A stretch of 46,052 nucleotides of DNA from Myxococcota bacterium. GTDB lineage: Bacteria; Myxococcota_A; UBA9160; UBA4427. This document shows positions 8,389 to 16,921 of the stretch, piece by piece. A model generated the notes under the pieces. The model did not search any database. It was not told where the DNA came from and worked only from the letters and a program-made list of their open reading frames with translations. The DNA lies in the NCBI GenBank assembly GCA_028278345.1, contig JANQEL010000148.1, positions 1 to 46,052 of the forward strand, read 5' to 3'. Every line of letters begins with the position of its first letter. The first letter of the stretch is position 1. The position numbers were made by a program, and so were the translations under genes.

Positions 8389-8898
8389 ATGTCAGAACTC
8401 GCCACGCTCGCCAACATCGCCGAGATCGTCGGCGCCGGAACCATCGTCACCGGTGTCGCTTTCGGCTGGATCCAGATGCGCCACTACCGCGCCGAGCAGC
8501 GCAACGCGGTGGCCGCCGAACTGACCCGCACCTTCTACAACCGCGACCTCGCCCAGGCCCTCGCCCTGCTCCACGGCCTGCCCGACGGCATGACCCTCCG
8601 CGAATTTCGCGCCAAGGGGCACGAGTACGAAGAGGCCGCCGTCACGGTGACGACTTCGTTCGAGACGATGGGCGTCCTCGTCTTCAAGCGCATCGCGCCT
8701 CTCGAACTCGTGGTCGATCTCGCCGGCGGCATCATCTCGACGATGAGCCGGAAACTGCAGCGCTTCCAGGAGGACCTGCGCAAGGAACTCGATCAGCCGT
8801 CGTGGGGGGAGTGGTTCGAATGGCTCGGCGATCAGGTCGCACGAGTGAAGCACACCCAACCTCCCGCCCACGTCCTACACCGCGAATGGCGCCCCTGA
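8389..8898 (+). CDS. small membrane-anchored protein, DUF4760-like
   Basis: A 169-residue protein with one N-terminal TM segment (IAEIVGAGTIVTGVAFGWIQ, about residues 10-29) and a mostly helical cytoplasmic remainder. The layout of TM, then a basic HYRAEQRN stretch and helices, resembles DUF4760-type proteins of unknown function. No catalytic motif is visible. A TATGAT at 8375-8380 lies very close to the ATG, so transcription may start almost at the start codon, but this is weak. It is followed 28 bases later by the LLM oxidoreductase and is probably co-transcribed with it. Confidence 0.7.
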   Translation: MSELATLANIAEIVGAGTIVTGVAFGWIQMRHYRAEQRNAVAAELTRTFYNRDLAQALALLHGLPDGMTLREFRAKGHEYEEAAVTVTTSFETMGVLVFKRIAPLELVVDLAGGIISTMSRKLQRFQEDLRKELDQPSWGEWFEWLGDQVARVKHTQPPAHVLHREWRP

Positions 8899-8926
8899 AT
8901 CGCGACAGCTCCCGAGGATCCCTCGC

Positions 8927-9946
8927 ATGAAGTTCGCAGTCCTTCAATTCTTCAGCTGGCCCGGCAAACGCGTCCCCCTCGAGACCGTCTACCAGCGCGC
9001 CTTCGAGCGCGTCGACGTGATGGAGCGCACGGGCTACGACGCCGTGTGGCTGGCCGAGCATCACTTCAGCACCTACAGCGTCTGCCCCTCGATCCACATG
9101 ATGGGCACCCACATCGCCGCGCGAACCGAGAGGCTGCGCATCGGCACAGCCGTCTCGCTGGCCCCCTTCTACCACCCCCTGCGCCTCGCCGAGGAGATCG
9201 CCCTGCTCGATGTGCTCTCGGGGGGACGCGTGAACTGGGGAGTGGGCCGCGGCTTCGACCCGACCGAGTTTCGCACCTTCGGCGTCGACTTCTCGGAGAG
9301 CTATCCGCGCTTCCGCGAGTGCGTCGAGATCGTGCAGCAAGCCTGGAAGAACGAGCGCCTCACCTTCCAGGGGGAATTCCATCAATACGAAGACATCGAG
9401 GTCCTGCCCAAGCCGCTCCAACGACCCCACCCGCCGGTCTATCTCGCCGCCACCTCGACGGGCGCCGTCGAGTGGTGCGCCCAGCACGGCTACACGATCC
9501 TGATGGACCCCCACGCGCAACACCGCGACATCGCGATCAAGCGCGCCTTCTACCAGAGCGAACTCGAGAAGGCCGGCTACTCCATGGAGGGGCGCGTGAT
9601 TCCGATGGCGCGCAACATCGCCGTGGCGGACACCGACGCCGAGGCCCTCGAAATCGCGAAGCGAGGGGCGCAGTTCATGTTCGGCAGCTACCTGCCCAAG
9701 GGTGTGGGCGCGGCCGACCCCCGGGCCGAGAAGCGCATCGACGTCTCGGCCATCGGAACCCAGGGCGACCCCGAAACCATCGACGAGTACGCAAACAACA
9801 CGGTCATCTGGGGGTCGCCCGAGAAGGTCTACGACGATCTGCAGGAGATGGCCGAGACCCTTCCCCTCGAGTACCTGATGTGCGCACCGCTCAGTCAATC
9901 GTCCTTCGAGACCTTCACCGAGAAGGTCCTTCCGAAGTTCCTGTGA
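8927..9946 (+). CDS. LLM-class flavin-dependent oxidoreductase (bacterial luciferase-like)
   Basis: A 339-residue luciferase-like TIM barrel in the cytoplasm. Clear family features are the start MKFAVLQFFSW, AVWLAEHHFSTYSVCPS at about residues 42-58 (the luciferase EHHF region), TAVSLAPFYHPLRLAEEIA, LDVLSGGRVNWGVGRGFDP (the GRxxxGVGxG flavin motif), and a C-terminal IWGSPEKVYDDLQ. It would use reduced FMN and O2 to oxidise a substrate, possibly a long-chain or terpenoid compound. It belongs to the luciferase branch, whereas the copy at 1242-2324 is SsuD-like, so they are distant paralogues. The RBS GAGGA lies 8 bases before ATG 8927. Substrate unknown. Confidence 0.92.
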   Translation: MKFAVLQFFSWPGKRVPLETVYQRAFERVDVMERTGYDAVWLAEHHFSTYSVCPSIHMMGTHIAARTERLRIGTAVSLAPFYHPLRLAEEIALLDVLSGGRVNWGVGRGFDPTEFRTFGVDFSESYPRFRECVEIVQQAWKNERLTFQGEFHQYEDIEVLPKPLQRPHPPVYLAATSTGAVEWCAQHGYTILMDPHAQHRDIAIKRAFYQSELEKAGYSMEGRVIPMARNIAVADTDAEALEIAKRGAQFMFGSYLPKGVGAADPRAEKRIDVSAIGTQGDPETIDEYANNTVIWGSPEKVYDDLQEMAETLPLEYLMCAPLSQSSFETFTEKVLPKFL

Positions 9947-9992
9947 GCGGCTGAGCGAGCTGACTCGCCGTCACCCGGAGCGCGGCCCAATG

Positions 9993-10019
9993 CCCCGAAA
10001 TCGCGTTGGTTTCGCGGGG
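9993..10019 (+). terminator. possible weak terminator hairpin after the LLM gene
   Basis: CCCCGAAA at 9993-10000 can pair with TTTC-GC-GGGG at 10010-10019 with a two-base bulge and a 9-base loop. No T-run follows, so termination is not assured. It lies 46 bases after the LLM stop and 39 bases before the next gene. Confidence 0.25.
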
Positions 10020-10057
10020 TTGCGGGGTGCGCGCCGCCGCGAGAGACTTGGCCTCCG

Positions 10058-11398
10058 ATGTTGCAGCGCCCCTTCATCTTCTTTCTATTGGTTCCGCTCT
10101 CGCTGGCCCTCTCGAGCTGCCGTACGGGCAGCGGCGACAGCGAGTCGAGTGAAGGCTGCGGCACCGAGGGCTGCAAGATCGTCGCGCCCGACGCCGACCG
10201 TCTCGACACCTTCGGCTTCGCCACGGCCACCGACGGCGACAAGATCGTGATCGGCTCGATCGTCGACGAGCCCGAGACGGATGCGGGGGCCGCCTACGTC
10301 TTCATCGAAGACGATGGCGACTGGACCCTCGAGCAGAAGATCCAGGCCACGACGCCGGTGCCCCGCGGCGGCGATCTCTTCGGCGGGGCCGTCGCGATCC
10401 AGGGCAACCGCATCGCCGTCAGCGCCCAGGGCGCCGACTGGGTCGATCCGGGCGCCGTGCTCCCCGACCGTCCGCGCGCGGGCCGGGTCTACATCTTCGA
10501 GTTCGACGGCACCGACTGGACCCAGGTGCAGGCCATCGAGGCCTTCGATCCCGCGACCGACGACTTCTTTGGTGTCTCTCTCGCGATGGATGGCGATTGG
10601 CTCGTCGTTGGATCGTATCTCGACGACGACAACGGGAACGCCTCCGGCTCCGTCTATGTCTATGAGCACGACGGAGCCGATTACGTCTTCGATCAGAAGC
10701 TCAACATGACCCAGAACTCGTCGAACGATCGTTTCGGGTTCTCCGTCGCGATCGATGGCGACGTCATCGTGGCCGGTGCGCACTTCGACAACTTCTTCTT
10801 CGTCGGCATCGAGGCCGGCTCGGCCGCGGTCTTCCGCCACGACGGGACGGATTGGAACGAAGAACAGGTCCTGCTGGGTGGAACCTTCGCGGCGTTCGAC
10901 CAGTTCGGCATCTCCGTCGACATCGAAGGCGACATCATCGTGATCGGTGCCCACCAATACGACGACGCAGAGTTCGACGACGACGACGACGATGGCGACG
11001 ACAATCAGGGGATCGTCTGGGTGATCCGGCGCGTTCGGCCTACCACCGACGCTGCACCTTGGGCTTCCAGCGGCCTGGGCGATATGATCGAAGCCATCGA
11101 ACCGAGCGACCCCGAGCTGCAGAAACTGTTCGGCGGTTCCGTTGCGATCGACGATGGGCGCGTCATCGTCGGCGTGAAGCTCGATGACGAGCTGGGCCAA
11201 CGCGCGGGTGCGGCCTACGTGTACGAGCACGACGGAACCGAATGGGCCGAGCTACACAAACTGACGGCACCCGACGCAACCACGGGCGATCAGTTCGGTG
11301 CATCGACTGCGATGGCCGGTGACATCGCCGTCGTGGGTGCAAACCTCGCCGGCCCGGGCAACGACGACTCAGGCGCCGCCTACGCTTTCGAACCCTAG
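10058..11398 (+). CDS. FG-GAP repeat lipoprotein, apparent seven-bladed propeller
   Basis: A 446-residue lipoprotein: signal MLQRPFIFFLLVPLSLAL, lipobox SSC at about residue 21. The rest is seven tandem repeats of the FG-GAP/integrin-alpha type, each of the form DxFGxSVAIDGDxIVVGAxxDD followed by GxAYVYxxDGxxW. I count blade starts at DTFGFA, DLFGGA, DFFGVS, DRFGFS, DQFGIS, KLFGGS and DQFGAS. Seven repeats would close a beta-propeller. Blade 5 carries an insertion with a DDDDDD stretch. Such proteins act in Ca-dependent adhesion or binding. It is followed 56 bases later by a second lipoprotein and is probably co-transcribed with it. Ligand unknown. Confidence 0.88.
   Translation: MLQRPFIFFLLVPLSLALSSCRTGSGDSESSEGCGTEGCKIVAPDADRLDTFGFATATDGDKIVIGSIVDEPETDAGAAYVFIEDDGDWTLEQKIQATTPVPRGGDLFGGAVAIQGNRIAVSAQGADWVDPGAVLPDRPRAGRVYIFEFDGTDWTQVQAIEAFDPATDDFFGVSLAMDGDWLVVGSYLDDDNGNASGSVYVYEHDGADYVFDQKLNMTQNSSNDRFGFSVAIDGDVIVAGAHFDNFFFVGIEAGSAAVFRHDGTDWNEEQVLLGGTFAAFDQFGISVDIEGDIIVIGAHQYDDAEFDDDDDDGDDNQGIVWVIRRVRPTTDAAPWASSGLGDMIEAIEPSDPELQKLFGGSVAIDDGRVIVGVKLDDELGQRAGAAYVYEHDGTEWAELHKLTAPDATTGDQFGASTAMAGDIAVVGANLAGPGNDDSGAAYAFEP
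10976..11002 (+). repeat. GAC trinucleotide repeat encoding poly-Asp
   Basis: Five perfect GAC units (10976-10990) are followed by GAT, GGC and two GAC, encoding DDDDDDGDD in a loop of the fifth FG-GAP blade. The run could bind calcium. It is also a slippage-prone tract that stays in frame when whole units change. Confidence 0.7.
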
Positions 11399-11454
11399 TC
11401 AGGGGTAGTCCGGTTCGAGGGGGCCGGGTCTCCTATCCTGTATCCTCTGCTTCC

Positions 11455-12849
11455 ATGCCTACCCCCCTTCACCGTCTCATCCTCTTCCTGCTTCTGCTCG
11501 CACCGCTCACCGCGTGTGAGCAGCCGCGGGTCCTCGTGTTGGAAGCCGATGGATTCGCTTGGGAAGTGATCGACCCATTGATGGACGGTGGCTACCTGCC
11601 GACCATCAAGAAGATCGTCGACGGCGGCGTGCGCGCAGATCTGTACTGCGCCGACGCAACTTCCCCGGGCCTGCCCTGCTTCTGCCCCCAGGTCTGGGCA
11701 ACCGCGATGTCGGGCGTAAAGGCGTGGAGACACGGCATCAACAACTTCGCCCAGAACTCGGATCAACGCAGTTCGGCGATGCTCTGGGACGTCCTCCGTG
11801 CAGAGGGCGTCACGACCAATCTCTTCTCGCTTCACAATACCTGGCCCGGCGAGCCGAATGCGGAGATCGTCCTCACTGAAGAAGGCGCACACCTGCTCGG
11901 CGACCTCTTCTACGAAATCACCCCGAATGGGGAGTTCGCAAGGCAGGCCGTGTCGCCTCCGCTATATCGAGGAGCGCACGGCCGTCGACTGATCGCCGCT
12001 CTGCCGGGAACCTGGACGCAACCCGCGGGACTGTACGAGCAACTCGGCCTCCTGCCCTATGACGGACCCCGCGTGGATGCGTGGTTTCCGGTTGCAAAGG
12101 ATCGGGTAGCCATGGAGTTGCTGGCGCGCGTCGCCAAGGAACGACAGCGCGACACCCAGCTCTCCCTCAAGGACGCCCTGCCCGAGGAGGCACGCAAGTA
12201 CGGCTTCCTGAATCCGCACAAGCTCTTGCGGGCATACAACAACATGTCGTACGGGGAGCGTCGGCAGTTTCGCGATGGGCTTCTCGGGATCGCCGACCAG
12301 GCGTATCTGGACGTCATCCTGCTGCATTCGAACGATCGCCAATCCCACATGACGTGGAAGTCGATCCAGGAGCGCCCGTTCGATTCGATCGACGTCGAGG
12401 CCCTCTATCAGTCTGCAGATGCCTGGACGGGCCCGTTCGTCACTCCACCGCCCTTTCAATGGGGAAGGATCGGCTGGCAATACCTGGAGTTCGATCAGTG
12501 GCTGGGAGACCTGCTCTCACAGGGTTACTACGACCACGTCGTCATCCTGAGCGACCACGGCTTCCAACCCAATCCGATTCCCTCCGGCAGCCCACCCGGC
12601 GTCCACAACGATGGTCAGGCCTACAACGGCGTATTTATCATGAAGGGACCCAAGGTGAAGCGCGGACTCGACATCGGAAGAATCAGTGTCCTCGAAGTCG
12701 CCCCAAGCCTTGCCTATGTCTTCGACGCACCGATCGCGACCAACCTCCACGGCGGGCTTGTCGAACGGATCTTTAGCGAGGACGTCCTTGAAGCTCAGCC
12801 ACCACGCTACATCGAAAGCTGGCAGCCCTATCTGCCGACGCAGTGGTGA
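11455..12849 (+). CDS. alkaline-phosphatase-superfamily lipoprotein (phosphodiesterase-like)
   Basis: A 464-residue lipoprotein (lipobox LTAC, Cys21) with the alkaline phosphatase/type I phosphodiesterase fold. Metal-site candidates are present: Asp32 in LEADGFAWEVIDPL, NDRQSHMTWK, LSDHGFQPN, and GVHNDGQ followed by GVFIMKGP. The usual nucleophile segment, (S/T)PxxWTSxxTG in relatives, reads C77-PQVWATAMSG, so Cys occupies the Ser/Thr position. A second Cys (75) is two residues before. It is not the sulfatase CxPxR motif. The protein would sit in the outer membrane or periplasm and act on phosphodiesters, phosphoglycans or related esters. No clear RBS precedes ATG 11455. Convergent with the SGNH hydrolase 19 bases downstream. 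Confidence 0.85.
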   Translation: MPTPLHRLILFLLLLAPLTACEQPRVLVLEADGFAWEVIDPLMDGGYLPTIKKIVDGGVRADLYCADATSPGLPCFCPQVWATAMSGVKAWRHGINNFAQNSDQRSSAMLWDVLRAEGVTTNLFSLHNTWPGEPNAEIVLTEEGAHLLGDLFYEITPNGEFARQAVSPPLYRGAHGRRLIAALPGTWTQPAGLYEQLGLLPYDGPRVDAWFPVAKDRVAMELLARVAKERQRDTQLSLKDALPEEARKYGFLNPHKLLRAYNNMSYGERRQFRDGLLGIADQAYLDVILLHSNDRQSHMTWKSIQERPFDSIDVEALYQSADAWTGPFVTPPPFQWGRIGWQYLEFDQWLGDLLSQGYYDHVVILSDHGFQPNPIPSGSPPGVHNDGQAYNGVFIMKGPKVKRGLDIGRISVLEVAPSLAYVFDAPIATNLHGGLVERIFSEDVLEAQPPRYIESWQPYLPTQW

Positions 12850-12868
12850 CTCCGGCTCGCTGTCGTCG

Positions 12869-13843
12869 TCAGAAGACGGATGCGCCGTGGCACAGGCGCG
12901 TCCAGAGTTCGAAGCCCCGTGACTCGTTCGCCGCGTGCCACGCCTTCTTCTTCTCGGCCCATTCTGCGCGCAGCTCCGGGGTTACCGACCTCTCTCCCAG
13001 CCAGACCTCGAAGGAGTACCAATCCGGCGTCGTGGCCTTCATCCAGACGCCGTTGAGATAGGCCTCCCACCGATCGAAGGGGGTCGAGGCCCAGTTCGAC
13101 AACCGCATGGCCTCGAAGCGCTTCTCCAGCGCATCGGCCAGCAGACCATGGCCCGCGATCGTCGGATGCCAGTCGAGGTAGATGTAGTCGGTTGGAGAGT
13201 CGAGCACCTCGCGACCGTTGATGCCGAAGCAGACATGGTCGTAGCGCTCGACGAGTCGGTAGACCTGGTCTTCGTACTCCGCGAGGCGCTTGCGATTGGC
13301 CGGCCCCAACGCCCCGATGCCGCTCCTTGGCGATACCGTCGGTGAGCTGATCAGGATGAGGGGGACGCGCTGCTTGCGGCTCTCATACTGGCGGCGGATC
13401 TCCTCGACCACGGCTTCGAGGTTCGCCCGGTACTCGGCGGCGGGGACGGGGCATGGGGGGCCGTGCGCTTCGGCGGGCGAACACGTCTGGTTCACACCCT
13501 CGGCATCGTTCACACCCAGCATCACGTGGACGATGGGCGGGAAGTTCGCGAGCAGCGCCTGCTCGACCATTCCCCAATAGCCGCCATAACGAGGTGGCGT
13601 TTCGGGATAGTCACCGCGCTGTACGCGCGGATTGAGATCGGTGGTCGTGGTTCCGTAGACGCCGATGTTTTCGACTTCGACCCACGGCAACTCGAACAGC
13701 AGTGGGAAGTTTCCACCGACTTCGACACCCACGGTGATCGAATCGCCCACGAAGAGCACGCGCGTTGGAGCGTCCTCGGGAGGCGAAGCGGCCAGCGCAC
13801 ACCAGGGCCCCAGGAGCACGACCCACACCAGCGCCCGAAGCAT
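12869..13843 (-). CDS. secreted SGNH/GDSL hydrolase
   Basis: A 324-residue esterase/lipase-type hydrolase with a signal peptide (MLRALVWVVLLGPWCALA). All SGNH blocks are visible: block I VLFVGDSITVG with the Ser nucleophile near residue 35, a central Gly, block III VMLGVND, and block V YLDWHPTIAGHGLLAD with Asp and His. Substrates are typically acyl or acetyl esters on lipids or polysaccharides. Its ATG overlaps the stop of the upstream fusion gene as TGATG at 13841-13845, so translation is coupled. It is the last gene of the operon that starts at 19952. That context suggests it releases an acyl chain outside the cytoplasm, which is inference. Confidence 0.9.
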   Translation of the reverse strand: MLRALVWVVLLGPWCALAASPPEDAPTRVLFVGDSITVGVEVGGNFPLLFELPWVEVENIGVYGTTTTDLNPRVQRGDYPETPPRYGGYWGMVEQALLANFPPIVHVMLGVNDAEGVNQTCSPAEAHGPPCPVPAAEYRANLEAVVEEIRRQYESRKQRVPLILISSPTVSPRSGIGALGPANRKRLAEYEDQVYRLVERYDHVCFGINGREVLDSPTDYIYLDWHPTIAGHGLLADALEKRFEAMRLSNWASTPFDRWEAYLNGVWMKATTPDWYSFEVWLGERSVTPELRAEWAEKKKAWHAANESRGFELWTRLCHGASVF

Positions 13844-16800
13844 CACGCCGACGCATTCCTCTCTTGCTCGAATTCGGCGAGCCAACTCTCGAAGGCTTCG
13901 CGTTCGAAGGGGACGTAGCCGCTCTCCCCGGGCGCGAGCCAATGGGCTTCACCCTTCAGGCCTTCAGCCACCGCCGCGTCGTCGTCGAAGCCGATGCGGC
14001 GCAGCGCGCGCTTGCGCGTCCGGTGGCCCGCGGTGGTCGGTAGCGCATCGACGATGCGAACGAAGGCCGGTCGCTCGGCATCGCGCAGCCGGTGCTCGAC
14101 CACGTGCCGCAGGCCTTCGGGATCGAAGCTCGCGCCGCGACGCAACACGATGGCGGCCGCCGGAACCTCCATCGTCGAGTCGCGCAGCTTCACCCCGTAG
14201 ACCGCCACGAGATCGATCTCCTCGACGTGCTGGGTCAGGGTGTCTTCGATCGGAATCGTGGCCACCACACCGTGCACGCCGCGAATCACGTCGGCGATGT
14301 AGTCGACCTGCCAGTAGTCGCCGTCGTCGTCGATGCGCACGAGGTCGCGGGTGCTGAGCCAGGCGTCCCCGGCTTCGAACAGGCCGCGGATGGCACGCCC
14401 TTCGAGCTCGCCGCGCTCGCGATCGACCTTCTCGACCAGCAGCCCCACCTCCCCCGGCCGACAGGTTCGTGCGAAACCGCTCTCGGTTTCGACGAGCCGG
14501 GCGTGTTCGAGATCCCAGGCCGCGATACCGACCTCGCCGCCGCCGGGCAGCGGGCGTCCGAGGGAGCCCACCTTCTTGCCCGTGAGGTTGACGAGCACCG
14601 CGTTGCCTTCGGTCGAGGCGAAGAACTCGACGATGTCGACCGGGCCGAAGCGCTCGACTACACGACGCCACAGGCCCTTCGGCATGCCCGAGCCTGCGAA
14701 GAGCCGGATCGCGTGGTGGCGCTCCTGCTGGGTGCGCGGCGCGGCGACCAGCGCGTGACACATCGAGCCCGTATAGAAGACGATGTTCACGCCGTAGCGG
14801 CGCACGTCGTTCCAGAACACCTCGGGATCGATCTGCGAAGAGAAGGTCGTCGCCATCGCGAGGCGCGCCCCACTCACGAGCGCGCCGCCGACGCAGACGA
14901 GGATGCCGGTCGGGTGGTGGATCGGCGAGCAGCAATAGACGGTGTCCATCGGGCCGAGGGCACAACCGGTGGCGGTGCCGAAGGCCGACGTCGCCCAACG
15001 CCGATTGGTGATCGAACGCGTGCCGAGGTTCTGTCCGGCTCCCGTGATCAAGACCATCGCGAGTTCGCCGGCGAGGCCCGGGTTGGGTTCGTACCAATCG
15101 GGCACCTCGACCGCGTCGGGATCGATCGCCTCCATGTCGATCAGTCCCTTGGGCAGGGTTCGCGGCTCGCCGCCCCCGCCGAGCACCAACACTCCATTTC
15201 CGTAAGCGGCAAACGCCGCCTCGCCGCGCTCGGGGTCGCACAGCAGATGATCCACCTGAGCCACTTCGAGTTGCCGCTCGAGGGAGAGATCGGGGCGCAG
15301 CAAGACGGCCACCGCGCCGAGGCGCGAGAGGGCCACCGTCGTCGCCACCGCGCTCGGTCGCGTTTCCATCAGCACGCCGACGTGGGCACCGGGGCGCACC
15401 CCGCACTCGATCAGCCCGCGCACGATGTTGTCGATGCGCTCGTTCGCCGCGGCGTAGTTGTGGGCCCGCTCTTCGAACAGGAAGAAGGTGTCGTCCGGGG
15501 CGTCCTCGGCGCGTTCTTCCAGGGTCAGCCCGGGAGAGAGTCGGGTACGACGTCGCACGTCGGAGAGCCGGCCGAGGCGCCCCGCCTGGGGCACGACGTT
15601 GCGCATGATGCGCCCCGCGATCCCGATCCGGCTGCCGAAGCCGCGCGCCGCACCGCCGATCATGTCGGTGCCCAGATCGAAACTGAGCTGGGCCGCCACG
15701 CGCAGATCGTCGAGGAGCGAGGTGGGCTTCTTGTCCTCTTCGCGCTCTTCGAGCAGTCGCGCCGCTTCGGGAAGGGGCCCGCGACCCCCGCAGCAATCGA
15801 TCCACTCCATCACGTTCGGCCAGGTGGTCGAGTTCGCGCGCGAGCCGACGATCAGACCGAAGTGACCGGCTTCGACCTTCACCTGATAGCAATCAGCCTG
15901 GGGCGCGGCGGCGTAGATCGCGCGCACGGTGCGCGGCGGCGCGATGGAATCCGTGGTGCCCACGAAGGCGAGGATGGGGCACGTGATGTCGGCCAGTGTC
16001 ACGGTGCGCTCGTCGATCACGAGCCCACCCTGGAGCAGGCGATTCTGGGCGACGAGCTGCTTCAGCAGATCGGCCAGGGCGGGACCGGGAAAGGCCGTCC
16101 AGCCTTCGCTCTCCATGAAGCGCCGCATGCCCTCGCGCTTCTGCAGGGCCTCGCGATCGTAGAGCCTGCGCATGAAGTCGATGCGCTGTTGCGCGGTCTT
16201 GATCGGATCCATCAGCTGGAAGCCGAGGCGCGTGGCCCAGGAGGGAATGCCGCCCGGAGCCAGCGCGTTCTGCAGCCGTCCGATGCGCTCGATCGACTCG
16301 ATCACCAACTCGGGCGGCAGGTTCAGCGGCAGCCCCTGATGCAGGTCGACGCCACTGCCGAAGGTGACGATCGATGCGATGCCCTCGGTGCGCAGGAAGG
16401 CCGCCGCCTGGTAGGCGAACATGCCGCCCTGGGAGTACCCCATGATGTGCACCGGGCGGCCGGTGGTCTCGCGAATCGTGGTGATGGCCTCGGACACCGC
16501 CAGTACGTGATCGCTGAGAGAGCGTTCGAGCCCGCCCTCTTCTTCTTCGGGGGAGCCGAAGTCGACCACCCAGGGATCGGTCCCGGCCGCTTCGAGGGTC
16601 TCGACCGCGCTCGCTTCGGGGGAGACGTCCCAGACGTCCGCGCTCAGCATGAGCGGTGGAATCAACAGGACGGGCGGCCTGTCCTTTTCGTCGCTGAGCG
16701 GTCGATCCGGGAAATAGCGACGCAGGCGATGATGGTCGCCTACCGCCTCGACTTCGTAGGGCGCGGCCTGTCGCTCGGTGATCTCGCCGCGGCTCGCGAT

Positions 16801-16917
16801 CTCGAGGCCGTTGCGCATCGCGGCCACCATGCGACCGATGCCCGTGCTCGGCACGTTCGCATCCCGCTTCTTCCTGCTTCTTTCTCGGCTCTGTCGGCTT
16901 CTTCGTCTTCCGGCCAT
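13843..16917 (-). CDS. alpha/beta-hydrolase fused to a degenerate AMP-binding acyl-CoA ligase domain
   Basis: A 1024-residue two-part protein. The N-terminal third is a PhaC-like alpha/beta hydrolase: PPVLLIPPLMLSADVWDV, lipase box GYSQGG with Ser at about residue 162 (PhaC itself has Cys), VGTTDSIAPP with the Asp, and VEAGHFGLIVG with the His. From about residue 480 an ANL adenylation fold follows. Its phosphate-binding motif, normally YTSGTTGxPK, reads ITGAGQNLGTRS at about 15010-15055. The DR hinge reads VDYIAD, and the C-terminal Lys region reads TTAGHRTRKR. FFASTEGN and STRDLVRIDDDGDYW are kept. I recall similar roughly 1000-residue fusions in mycobacteria. ATG 16917 starts 4 bases after the upstream ligase stop. 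Function unknown. Confidence 0.85.
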   Translation of the reverse strand: MAGRRRSRQSRERSRKKRDANVPSTGIGRMVAAMRNGLEIASRGEITERQAAPYEVEAVGDHHRLRRYFPDRPLSDEKDRPPVLLIPPLMLSADVWDVSPEASAVETLEAAGTDPWVVDFGSPEEEEGGLERSLSDHVLAVSEAITTIRETTGRPVHIMGYSQGGMFAYQAAAFLRTEGIASIVTFGSGVDLHQGLPLNLPPELVIESIERIGRLQNALAPGGIPSWATRLGFQLMDPIKTAQQRIDFMRRLYDREALQKREGMRRFMESEGWTAFPGPALADLLKQLVAQNRLLQGGLVIDERTVTLADITCPILAFVGTTDSIAPPRTVRAIYAAAPQADCYQVKVEAGHFGLIVGSRANSTTWPNVMEWIDCCGGRGPLPEAARLLEEREEDKKPTSLLDDLRVAAQLSFDLGTDMIGGAARGFGSRIGIAGRIMRNVVPQAGRLGRLSDVRRRTRLSPGLTLEERAEDAPDDTFFLFEERAHNYAAANERIDNIVRGLIECGVRPGAHVGVLMETRPSAVATTVALSRLGAVAVLLRPDLSLERQLEVAQVDHLLCDPERGEAAFAAYGNGVLVLGGGGEPRTLPKGLIDMEAIDPDAVEVPDWYEPNPGLAGELAMVLITGAGQNLGTRSITNRRWATSAFGTATGCALGPMDTVYCCSPIHHPTGILVCVGGALVSGARLAMATTFSSQIDPEVFWNDVRRYGVNIVFYTGSMCHALVAAPRTQQERHHAIRLFAGSGMPKGLWRRVVERFGPVDIVEFFASTEGNAVLVNLTGKKVGSLGRPLPGGGEVGIAAWDLEHARLVETESGFARTCRPGEVGLLVEKVDRERGELEGRAIRGLFEAGDAWLSTRDLVRIDDDGDYWQVDYIADVIRGVHGVVATIPIEDTLTQHVEEIDLVAVYGVKLRDSTMEVPAAAIVLRRGASFDPEGLRHVVEHRLRDAERPAFVRIVDALPTTAGHRTRKRALRRIGFDDDAAVAEGLKGEAHWLAPGESGYVPFEREAFESWLAEFEQERNASA

Positions 16918-16921
16918 GGTC

